DNA from: a bacterium
Lineage (GTDB): Bacteria; Auribacterota; JABMQX01
DNA: 34,273 bases
Assembly (NCBI GenBank): GCA_030691545.1
Contig: JAUYEE010000181.1
Coordinates: 1 to 34,273, forward strand
Direction: 5' to 3'
Shown here: one piece after another, positions 7,962 through 14,441 of the stretch
How positions within the stretch are numbered: the first letter of the stretch is position 1
Layout of the letters: each line of letters opens with the position of its first letter
Notes under the pieces: model-generated
Told to the model about the DNA's origin: nothing
The model's database searches: none
What the model saw: only the letters and a program-made list of their open reading frames with translations
Position numbers and translations under genes: made by a program

Positions 7962-8702
7962 TCACGTGACGAGCACCGAAGCGCCGGGATTGAATGGATT
8001 CGTTCGGATGGCGAGGGAGAACAGATACGGGTAGTTCCGCTTGAGGTGGTGCATGTAGTCGAGCCACTCCCCAACCAGGCGAGCATACGCTCTCTTGACG
8101 TCCCCTAAGAGATGCTGAACGTCACTGTCGGGGAGTTGTGCGAGGTCGCCCCGGTTCGCCAACTCCTCGGCCAGATGGAACGCCGCCCAAAGCATATCGG
8201 TAAACGAGTCGTGCTCGAGGAGATTCGGATTCTCCAACAGCCGCAACAGGAAATCCATTTTTCCGGTCAAGAAGGCCTTCAATTCTCTGAGACCATCCCT
8301 GCTCGGGGCGGCTTGAAAGCTGTATTGCTTAAGCTCGCTTGCGGCCTCGAGGAATTTCCTGTCCGGCCAGCCGGAGGTGATTTCGAGTTCCCGGCGGACT
8401 TTGCCTGCCTCGGGATCGGAGGACGTGAAGTAGCGCAGGAGCTTCGTTCCCACCTCGCTGAAAAAGGCCCCGATGACCATGTTCAGCTTCTCCATCATGA
8501 CCCGCTTTTCCCGGTGGGTGAGAAGCCGGTGGATGATCAGTGTCACAAGCAAAACCTCAACGGGGACGAAGGCAATGTCCCCTACCAGATAAATCATAAT
8601 GTGGCGGAAGTCTCGAAAGATCAGGAAATGGATGACATAAACAATCGTCGAAAGAATAACCAGCGATAAGCCCAGGATAACTTGCCAGTTCGGTTTCTTC
8701 AC
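7962..8702 (-). CDS. Two-TM membrane protein of unknown function
   Basis: A 246-residue protein I do not recognise. Two hydrophobic helices lie near the N-terminus (about 8-28, containing VILGLSLVILSTIVYVIHFL, and about 35-57, containing FVPVEVLLVTLIIHRLL). A cytoplasmic, helix-rich and charged domain of about 185 residues follows. It has recognisable patches such as MEKLNMVIGAFFSEVGTKLL and, near the end, LDYMHHLKRNYPYLFSLAIR, with paired His and Tyr. The motifs look conserved-family-like rather than random. The open frame extends back to 8792, but that part overlaps the repeat element starting at 8741. A GTG at 8702 with GGAAGG about 9 bases upstream is the better start. It stands alone between convergent and divergent neighbours. 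Confidence 0.7.
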   Translation of the reverse strand: MKKPNWQVILGLSLVILSTIVYVIHFLIFRDFRHIMIYLVGDIAFVPVEVLLVTLIIHRLLTHREKRVMMEKLNMVIGAFFSEVGTKLLRYFTSSDPEAGKVRRELEITSGWPDRKFLEAASELKQYSFQAAPSRDGLRELKAFLTGKMDFLLRLLENPNLLEHDSFTDMLWAAFHLAEELANRGDLAQLPDSDVQHLLGDVKRAYARLVGEWLDYMHHLKRNYPYLFSLAIRTNPFNPGASVLVT

Positions 8703-8740
8703 TTCTGCTCGCCTTCCTTTTTTCTGAGTGCTATGGTATT

Positions 8741-9030
8741 GGGTGTGGCTCGGTTTCAGTGGCACCGGCCGGATGCCCCTCGCAGTCGGCAAAGACAGTG
8801 CTGGCTCGATGGACAGTCTATGACGCCCCTACAGGGCTACTCTGTACTTTGGGGCGCATCCCCAGGGCGTTGCCCTGGGCTAAGGTATTTCGCCCCGTTG
8901 GGGCTTGGCATCTTCTTTTGGACCAAGCCCTGAAAGGGCGCCATATTGTAGCCCAGGGCAACGCCCTGGGTCCCGGTCGAATCGAATCATCCAAGCCCTG
9001 AAGGGGCGCAATAAACCATGCCGCCATGAT
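8741..9030. repeat. Composite dispersed palindromic element, copy A (290 bp)
   Basis: This is built from several hairpins: CCCAGGGC-GTT-GCCCTGGG (8861-8879), GCCCC-GTT-GGGGC (8892-8904), GCCCT-GAA-AGGGC (8927-8939) and CCCAGGGC-AAC-GCCCTGGG (8952-8970). Its ends match copy B (30783-30982) in inverted orientation: outer GGGTGTGGCT, the shared GACGCCCCTACAGGGCT, and GAATCGAATCATCCAAGCCC. Copy A has an extra internal module of about 90 bp (roughly 8873-8962). It fills the 343-bp gap between two genes. Confidence 0.9.
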
Positions 9031-9045
9031 ACAGCTGTACCCGCG

Positions 9046-10158
9046 CTATCGGGGCTGCGGGCCGAAGGCGTTTCGTTTTTCAGAACGAGGACCGGCGGGA
9101 TCGAATGGAGGTGGTCCCGCCGGGCGCCGGTCCTTTCTCAGAATGCCGTAAGCCGCCAGGAAGTTTCCATCTTTCAAACGGACGATCCCGGGGTCGGGTC
9201 CGGGGACGCGATTGCCAGGCTCGATTTTCCACCGATAACCGTCCGGAGAGAAGGCGGAGCGAAGACCATCGTAGAAACGGCAACCTCCCTCGACCGCCAC
9301 CGCGCCGCCAAGCATTCGGAAATCCCGGAGCAGGACGTCCTCGGCTCGCTCGAACTTCAGACCATCCGACGAAACCGCATGATAGTTCCTGTTCGATCCA
9401 TGTGGACCCGCCGGCGAATAGTAATGCCACCTCTCGCCGATCCGCACTACAGTGGGGTCGAGGACGCCTCCTTCGGCGGAGAAGCGGATGCCGGACTCGC
9501 ACTCGTAATTCACGGCGTCCTCGGAAAGGGCCGAGAGGCACACGGGTCCCCTCCCGTCGCGGAGGTCGCAGGTGAAGTAGAGCCGCAGCCTTCCGTCATG
9601 GAGCACGACAAGAGCGGGGTCGCACGGGCGAACGTAACGACCGGGAATGCCGCTGATGCGGATGGTCTTCGGCTTCGTCCAGGTCTTGCCATTGTCGCTG
9701 GAGAAAGAGGCGGCAATCCGGTCGAAGGATTCCCGCGGTTCCAACGGAAACCACTGGAACAGCGCAATGATCCGGCCGGTTTTATACTGGGCGAGACTGG
9801 GCACATGGGCTCGGGGGACGAATACGCCCGGTTGGCTTTCGAAGTCCAGCCCGTCCTTTGACCATGCGATCATCAAGTCGTTGTCCCAGGGGCCGCGCCT
9901 CCCCGGCGGCGGTAGCGGGGTGGGAAGCTCCCCCGGCCCGGCCTGCGGGAGCAACTGACGCGCATCCGGCCCTGGAACCGGAGAGCGAAGGTCTGATTTT
10001 CCTCCAGCCGCGCCGCTTTCAACAAGGCTGTTCTCCTTCTGTTCGGGGGCCGGGGTGGTGGATGTTCCCAACCGACCTGCGGGAGTCTCTTGAGGCGTCG
10101 CCGTGAGAAGCACTGCGACGACGAGAGCCAGAACGGTAATTTGCTTCTGCGGTTTCAT
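9046..10158 (-). CDS. Secreted five-bladed beta-propeller (glycosidase/sialidase-like) protein
   Basis: A 370-residue protein. An N-terminal signal peptide (MKPQKQITVLALVVAVLLTA) is followed by a Pro/Gly-rich spacer of about 70 residues. Next comes a propeller fold with repeating blades: DPALVVLHDGRLRLYFTC, DPTVVRIGERWHYYSP and DPGIVRLKDGNFLAAYG all carry the DPxxV...Y pattern of the GH43/GH32/sialidase-like group. SSDNGKTW resembles an Asp-box. Family role: binds or cleaves glycans outside the cytoplasm; the true substrate cannot be told and it may lack catalytic activity. GGAGG lies 8 bases before the chosen ATG at 10158. It stops 15 bp from repeat copy A. Its neighbour at 11043-12584 also looks carbohydrate-directed. 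Confidence 0.75.
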   Translation of the reverse strand: MKPQKQITVLALVVAVLLTATPQETPAGRLGTSTTPAPEQKENSLVESGAAGGKSDLRSPVPGPDARQLLPQAGPGELPTPLPPPGRRGPWDNDLMIAWSKDGLDFESQPGVFVPRAHVPSLAQYKTGRIIALFQWFPLEPRESFDRIAASFSSDNGKTWTKPKTIRISGIPGRYVRPCDPALVVLHDGRLRLYFTCDLRDGRGPVCLSALSEDAVNYECESGIRFSAEGGVLDPTVVRIGERWHYYSPAGPHGSNRNYHAVSSDGLKFERAEDVLLRDFRMLGGAVAVEGGCRFYDGLRSAFSPDGYRWKIEPGNRVPGPDPGIVRLKDGNFLAAYGILRKDRRPAGPPPFDPAGPRSEKRNAFGPQPR

Positions 10159-10213
10159 GAGCGCGTCCTCCGGCGCATTGAATGACGACACAGTTGACGT
10201 TCCGCCACTGTCG

Positions 10214-10244
10214 CGATGGGGGCTCGCCCATCGTCGCAGTTTTT
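10214..10244 (+). other. Hairpin CGATGGG/CCCATCG followed by a short T-run
   Basis: A perfect 7-bp stem with a 6-base loop is followed six bases later by TTTTT (10240-10244). It looks like a terminator on the plus strand, but no plus-strand gene precedes it. It more likely belongs to the palindromic repeat classes in this window. Confidence 0.4.
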
Positions 10245-10396
10245 GCCTATGGACGGGATCACAGGATGGATAAGCTGATCTTGCTGGGCCATGTCGCGGT
10301 CACTGCAGCAGCCTGGAAGAAGGAGCAGTACTATGCGTCCTAGATACAACGTGATTTGGGGGCCGCGATGGTCACGGCAAAGGCAGCCATACCAAC

Positions 10397-10618
10397 TCAA
10401 CATTCGAACAGGCTGCGAGGGAGGCGACTTTGGCGAATTATCCCTTGCAGCGTCCCCAGCTTAAGTTCTGCGTGATCCGGCACCGGCACGGTCACTGTGC
10501 CGCCAGCGGACCGCTTTTGCATCACGATGTGGCTGCCTCGCCGGCGAACCTCGCTAAAACCGTGTTCCGCGAGAAGGGAGCAGACCTGTCGTCCCGACGT
10601 GACTCGCAGCTTAGCCAT
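10397..10618 (-). CDS. hicA: HicA-type mRNA interferase toxin
   Basis: A 73-residue double-stranded-RNA-binding-like fold typical of HicA: MAKLRVTSG, then FSEVRRRGSHIVMQK with the catalytic-type His in G-S-H, then TVTVPVPDHAELKLGTL and a basic tail. Family role: cleaves or blocks mRNA and is neutralised by HicB. The ATG at 10618 overlaps the last 8 bases of hicB (ATGGCTAA), so translation is coupled. An in-frame upstream start exists only inside hicB and is not used here. The order antitoxin then toxin is the less common but known arrangement of hicBA pairs. Confidence 0.88.
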   Translation of the reverse strand: MAKLRVTSGRQVCSLLAEHGFSEVRRRGSHIVMQKRSAGGTVTVPVPDHAELKLGTLQGIIRQSRLPRSLFEC

Positions 10619-10835
10619 GCGAGACCTCGAAGCGGGTGACAAAGATGTCAGAGTGCAAGCGCTCCTCGATCTCCTCCGGGCTGGCCGTCTCCAGGAAGAG
10701 TTCCACGGCCTCTCGCAGATTGGCGAGGGACTCCTCGACCGTGGTTCCCTGGCTCACAACATCCAACTCTGGACACAGAGCGACATAACCGTCTCCCTCA
10801 CGTTCAAGAACAGCAGTGAATGTGCGTTGATTCAT
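10611..10835 (-). CDS. hicB: HicB-type antitoxin
   Basis: A 74-residue small HicB. The N-terminal partial RNase-H-like fold has FTAVLEREGDGYVALCPELD and GTTVEESLANLREAVELFLE, which is the standard HicB pattern. No C-terminal DNA-binding (HTH or ribbon-helix-helix) domain is present, so autoregulation by this protein is doubtful and it probably only binds and inhibits HicA. It is first in the two-gene unit with hicA. The ribosome site is weak (GGAG 12 bases upstream). Confidence 0.88.
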   Translation of the reverse strand: MNQRTFTAVLEREGDGYVALCPELDVVSQGTTVEESLANLREAVELFLETASPEEIEERLHSDIFVTRFEVSHG

Positions 10836-10990
10836 TTTCTTCTGTGACTCCCTCGCCGTTTACCGAGTTTCAATCGCGTTACACGCCGTCACTATGCTCA
10901 CGCGCCAGACCTGAAAGATCAACCTAAACCTGTTCCCCACGCCCCGCGGGGCCTGCGCCTGCCGCGAGCTTACTGACATGAGACCCACAG

Positions 10991-11025
10991 TCTGCTCCGC
11001 GTTCTCTGCGATCTCCGCGGTGAAT
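10991..11025. repeat. CTCYGCG-type short-period repeat
   Basis: TCCGCGTTCTCTGCGATC and the following CTCCGCGGTGAA give three CTC(T/C)GCG units, spaced about 9 bases. A related copy lies at 12668-12700. It sits between hicB and the DUF5060 gene. Confidence 0.6.
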
Positions 11026-11042
11026 TCCCGAGGGATCGGTGG

Positions 11043-12584
11043 TCACTTCAAGCAGAGGTGCAGGACGACGGGCGCTGAGCCGAACGGCGATTCCTCTGAA
11101 CGCTGCCCATTGTCGAAGGTGCCAGCGGCGCGCTTCTCCCCTGTTTCGATATTGAACCACTCACCGCGCAAGGGAGAGGTAGTGCTCGAAACGGTGAACT
11201 GCGCCTCGCCACCGCCAGGAGCGAAGATGAGGTACTCTTTCCCCTCGGTGGCGAGAACCCAGCAACTGCCCGTTCGCTCCTTCGGCGACATCTTCCAGTA
11301 CTCGACGCCGTCCATGAACTCCTTCAGGATGCGATACCTCTTCCACCCCGGCGGTTCGGGTTTCCATTTGACCAAATCCCACGACGTGTTCGAGTAGTAG
11401 TACGTCGGATAGCCGCCCGCACAGATGACCTCGTAGGTGCGGCGGAGCACTTCCTGCCAGTCCTGCATCACGCCGTAGGTGGGCAGATTCTCCACTCCTC
11501 GCTCGTAGCCGTACTCGATGTTCACGACGGGCCATGTCCGCGATTTTCTCTGAGCATGAATCGTCTCGCCCCATTTGCTGTGCTGCTGGTCGGAGCGGAA
11601 ATCGCAGATGTCGTAATTCCCATTGTCGTAATTGGCGTTATCGTCGTGGACGGTGATGAGGCGGCCGTGGATGTCCAACTGGTCAATCGCCTTGATGACG
11701 CGGAGCTTGTACTCGGCGTCTTTCTCGTTGTGCGCCTCTTTGGAGAAATCCCAGACCACATTCGAGAACGCCTGATACCTCGCCACGATGTACTTGTAAT
11801 AAAGCTGGTCCTCGGGGCTGTCGTTCTTCGGCCAGTTCACGAACTTGTTATAGACTCGCAGCATGATGTGCGCGACAATTCCCTTTTCCTGCAAATAACG
11901 AATGAACCGGTCGTAATGCTGCCAGAAGCGCACGTTCATGCGGCTGTGATCTGGATTCTCGTTGGTCCCCTCCCATGCGTACATTTCCGGGGGGCCGTAG
12001 TCCCAGTCGCTCGATTTGCCTTTGGCCCACGAGCAATCGTGGGCATAGGCGTTCGTGACGAGGTGGTTGAAGCCGTACTTCGCGATGGTGTCAACGAAGT
12101 CCTTTAGATGCGCCATCTCCGGGTTTGACATGTCGAGCGCCCAGGTCCAGTCCGCCTCAAAGCCCAAGAGGAAATAGCGGGTGCCGTCCTCGTAAATGAA
12201 ATGATGCGGATGCTCCGCGTCAACCTTCAGCCCGCCATGCATGTTCGGATGTGTATTGGGAACGCATTGAATCTGCCCCCGTTGCGAGTTCATCGCCGGG
12301 TCCGCTTCACACCGCGTCATGTACTCCCACAGGCCCGGCTCCGTCGGTGAAAACCGAATTCTCCAGGTATTGTCTCCATCATAGAAAGCTGGAACGACTC
12401 CATTGGCCAACCCCGGACCCTTAACCGCCGCGGAGACCTCCACCATGGATGGATTCGCGTGTTCCTTTGATCCGTGCAGCGCGACCTCATAGACATGGTA
12501 CTGCTGAACCTGTTGTACTGCGTGAACCTCGCAGAGGTTGGTAACGAGCATCCCAACGGACAAACACAGACAACACGTTCTCAT
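11043..12584 (-). CDS. Secreted DUF5060/DUF4038-type glycoside-hydrolase-like protein
   Basis: A 513-residue protein with a short signal peptide. The N-terminal Ig-like domain (about 28-115) matches the DUF5060 style: YHVYEVALHGSKEHANPS, then VVPAFYDGDNTWRIRFSP and LWEYMTRCE. A central TIM-barrel-like catalytic domain follows: YFLLGFEADWTWALDMSN, FNHLVTNAYAHDCSW and WPVVNIEYGYERG, where E/D near strand ends are candidate acid/base residues. The tail holds a small beta domain (WFNIETGEKRAAGTF). The group includes apiosidase-like and other pectin side-chain enzymes; the exact substrate is not readable here. The start at 12584 has GGAGG just upstream; an earlier in-frame ATG would extend it by 20 residues. 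Confidence 0.85.
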   Translation of the reverse strand: MRTCCLCLSVGMLVTNLCEVHAVQQVQQYHVYEVALHGSKEHANPSMVEVSAAVKGPGLANGVVPAFYDGDNTWRIRFSPTEPGLWEYMTRCEADPAMNSQRGQIQCVPNTHPNMHGGLKVDAEHPHHFIYEDGTRYFLLGFEADWTWALDMSNPEMAHLKDFVDTIAKYGFNHLVTNAYAHDCSWAKGKSSDWDYGPPEMYAWEGTNENPDHSRMNVRFWQHYDRFIRYLQEKGIVAHIMLRVYNKFVNWPKNDSPEDQLYYKYIVARYQAFSNVVWDFSKEAHNEKDAEYKLRVIKAIDQLDIHGRLITVHDDNANYDNGNYDICDFRSDQQHSKWGETIHAQRKSRTWPVVNIEYGYERGVENLPTYGVMQDWQEVLRRTYEVICAGGYPTYYYSNTSWDLVKWKPEPPGWKRYRILKEFMDGVEYWKMSPKERTGSCWVLATEGKEYLIFAPGGGEAQFTVSSTTSPLRGEWFNIETGEKRAAGTFDNGQRSEESPFGSAPVVLHLCLK

Positions 12585-12667
12585 TTCTTCCTCCGTGCAT
12601 TGTGGTTCGCGAATTCTGAAACTGCAGAGAACGGAGAGCGGCAACCGTAAGCCAGGCGGCTCGCGCC

Positions 12668-12700
12668 TTCTCTGCGTCCTCCGCGCTCTCTGCGGTTAAA
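12668..12700. repeat. CTCTGCG-type short-period repeat
   Basis: TCTCTGCGTCCTCCGCG followed by CTCTCTGCGGTTAAA gives three CTCYGCG units, like 10991-11025. It stops 2 bp before the stop codon of the zinc-finger gene. Confidence 0.6.
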
Positions 12701-12701
12701 C

Positions 12702-13103
12702 TCAAGACTCTGGCTGAAATGGCGTGCGGATGTAACCGCGACCGTTGCACCTCCCGCAGAGCGCAAAACTTGTTCCTTCCCCCTGGCGGGGCAGCTTTCC
12801 AAATCCCTGGCAATCGGGACAGCGCACGTGCCCTGGGGGAATCCGCAGAATCTTCCCTCCCTGCCCGGAGCAAAACTCGCAGATTCGCCGCGTCATCCCT
12901 GTCCGGCCCTGCACCATGACATGCCCGTACCCGCTGCACACGGGGCACTGGAGGCTTTCCTCCCGCACACCCGATTCGGGCTGCCTCGCGGGCGCAGGGA
13001 CAGGCGGCGGCGAGCCCTCCTTCTCGTCGTCCGTGCTCCGGACAAAAAGGAGAATCAACACCGCCAGCGCAATCACGCCGGCTATCCATATTCCTTTATC
13101 CAT
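12702..13103 (-). CDS. Membrane-anchored DnaJ-type zinc-finger protein without J-domain
   Basis: A 133-residue protein: one N-terminal hydrophobic helix (about 5-22, IWIAGVIALAVLILLFV), a Pro-rich linker (30-45), then four CxxCxGxG knuckles: CPVCSGYG (C53/C56), CEFCSGQG (C75/C78), CPDCQGFG (C95/C98) and CGRCNGRG (C116/C119). This is exactly the DnaJ Cys-rich domain, which binds two zinc ions and unfolded protein, but there is no J-domain to call DnaK. It is therefore likely a membrane-tethered holdase, or simply a zinc-ribbon scaffold. AGGAGGTGAGG precedes the ATG at 13103. The frame extends further upstream, but those residues read as unrelated sequence. Confidence 0.88.
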   Translation of the reverse strand: MDKGIWIAGVIALAVLILLFVRSTDDEKEGSPPPVPAPARQPESGVREESLQCPVCSGYGHVMVQGRTGMTRRICEFCSGQGGKILRIPPGHVRCPDCQGFGKLPRQGEGTSFALCGRCNGRGYIRTPFQPES

Positions 13104-13537
13104 GCCCCTCACCTCCTGCCAATAGGCCGGAATGGTCACGCATCCACAACGAAATCCGCGCAGCGACTTTGCAGAGGCAACTCGACCTGACCATCCCTGG
13201 CCGCGCAGAATGCAGCCGCCAACTATGTGGAACGTCGCCTCCGCCGAACGCACACCTCTTCTGACCACCCACTCACCGTCTGCCTTGAATAGAATGTAAC
13301 ATTCCGCGCTGGCAGCGGCAATAGCGGCATAGACCTTTTCGCGCGAAGCACAAGATTTCCTTGCCCTCAGGAGGCTTGTTTTGCTATTCTTCCAAAGAGA
13401 TAAACCTCGAGGGTGGTTTTTCTAACTTTCCGTGCCGCGACATGGAGACGGCCTCAGGAACGCCCGGCGTCGCCCTCGGCGACATCCGGGGTTCCATTTT
13501 CCCCCCTCGACTCTGCATCCCAAAAGGTCCTCGCAAG
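13104..13537. other. Intergenic region, 434 bp
   Basis: No convincing gene was found. It holds the leader of the zinc-finger gene on the left and the leader of the zinc-ribbon gene on the right. The open frame from 13361 runs into the ribbon gene, but its first 59 residues show no pattern and probably are not coding. Confidence 0.5.
13361..13390 (+). promoter_or_regulatory. Candidate promoter for the zinc-ribbon gene
   Basis: TTGCCC (13361-13366) is 18 bases before TATTCT (13385-13390), which carries a TGC extension. A start there would give a leader of about 140 bases. Weak. Confidence 0.28.
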
Positions 13538-13753
13538 ATGAAGTGTCCCGTTTGCGGAAACGCTGACATTCACCGTTCGCACCGCCGCGGTCTCTTTGAG
13601 CGCATGCTCTCGCTGATCCTGCTACGTCCCTTCCGATGCATGGACTGCAACAAGCGCTTCTGGCGATTCGCCCGTGGAAAGAAATACCGCGGCCGTCCCT
13701 CTGCCGAGCCGAAAAACAGAGCGGAACAACATAAGGAAGGCACGGACCGCTGA
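13538..13753 (+). CDS. Small zinc-ribbon protein
   Basis: A 71-residue protein: MKCPVCGNADIHRSHR with C3/C6 at the start and PFRCMDCNKRFWRF with C34/C37 in the middle, forming a CxxC...CxxC zinc ribbon. A hydrophobic stretch between the two pairs (FERMLSLILLRPF) could be a membrane-dipping helix. A basic Lys/Arg-rich tail follows. Such ribbons are common but their role is unknown. AAAAGG lies about 10 bases before the ATG. The next small open frame begins 16 bp downstream and may be co-transcribed. Confidence 0.7.
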   Translation: MKCPVCGNADIHRSHRRGLFERMLSLILLRPFRCMDCNKRFWRFARGKKYRGRPSAEPKNRAEQHKEGTDR

Positions 13754-13769
13754 CTTCGTCCGGTGGCTC

Positions 13770-13946
13770 ATGAAAAAGAGTTGCATCCGAGCCTCAGCGA
13801 TCTTTTTCCTGCTCATCGGCCTTGTCCCTTTGGCCCTGTTCGGCCCCTGGTGCCGCTACGCCCGCCGAGCCAAGCCCTCCGATAAACCGTCCCGCCTCGC
13901 CCCGCTCAAGCCAACCGCGGACGAGCGCGACCGCACTGAACGCTGA
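13770..13946 (+). CDS. Possible small membrane or secreted peptide
   Basis: A 58-residue frame: MKKSCIRASAIFFLLIGLVP is a textbook hydrophobic leader, then a highly charged Arg/Lys tail (ADERDRTER at the end). It could be a short signal-anchored peptide. It has only a weak ribosome site (GGTGG) and may be spurious; it is reported because the leader is better than chance. Confidence 0.3.
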   Translation: MKKSCIRASAIFFLLIGLVPLALFGPWCRYARRAKPSDKPSRLAPLKPTADERDRTER

Positions 13947-14100
13947 CGGTGCGCAGAGGCGGGCGTTGCCGTTGTCCTAATACTCCCTGTGCGGCCTACG
14001 CGGTGAATAAGCGGTGCGGCCGCGCCCTGGTCGCTGCAGAGGGTGCGGCTACATTTGAGTGGCTCGTTGGCATCTCGATAACGTGCTTCCACGGGGTAAC

Positions 14101-14228
14101 GCCGCCGTCTCGGCGGCTGTCCTGAGGGCGTCCCGCCCTCAGAGGGCGGTGGCCACAGCCACTCGCCTGAGCGCGGAGGACCTCAATGGGGGGCAAGATG
14201 CCCCCCAGACAGCCGGCAAGATGCCGGC
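14101..14228. repeat. Cluster of perfect hairpins with short loop cores
   Basis: Four palindromes in tandem: GCCGCC-GTCTC-GGCGGC (14101-14117), CTGAGGGCG-TCC-CGCCCTCAG (14122-14142), GGGGGGC-AAGAT-GCCCCCC (14188-14206) and GCCGGC-AAGAT-GCCGGC (14212-14228). The two AAGAT loops are identical. The GTCTC loop recurs at 25435-25439. Such elements are common in PVC genomes. Confidence 0.8.
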
Positions 14229-14361
14229 GGTACGGCCAGCTATGTCCCGGCTGCCGTGAAGGCCCGGCTTGCACGGTTGCCACTTATCTGTAGCCAGACC
14301 CGCTGCAGACCTTGCCTTTCGGACAAGTCGGTGGTAACCTATCTATGGATGTTCGCAGTTC

Positions 14362-14390
14362 TTTGGGGTGGGCTGGGAAAATGTTATCCT
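14362..14390 (+). promoter_or_regulatory. Candidate promoter for the PD40 gene
   Basis: TTTGGG (14362-14367) is 17 bases before TATCCT (14385-14390), with a TG extension at 14382. The transcript would start near 14397 with a 45-base leader. Confidence 0.4.
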
Positions 14391-14441
14391 CAGGAGGCAA
14401 AGATCGGACTTCGCAACATCGAGGTCAAGGAGGGGCCGAAA

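Larger units (their letters stand above)
13947..14441. other. Intergenic region, 495 bp, with hairpin repeats and a promoter
   Basis: No gene is seen on either strand. It holds a cluster of perfect palindromes (14101-14228, separate entry) and a candidate promoter (14362-14390) for the PD40 gene. Confidence 0.6.

Noticed and set aside
10214..10244. Hairpin plus T-run as a terminator
   Set aside because: No plus-strand gene lies before it and it resembles the dispersed palindromes.
11556..12107. Plus-strand open frame rich in Val/Ile
   Set aside because: Antisense to the DUF5060 gene, which has a clear signal peptide and domain pattern.
13361..13537. N-terminal extension of the zinc-ribbon protein
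   Set aside because: The extra 59 residues show no pattern, and the internal ATG at 13538 has a purine-rich site before it.
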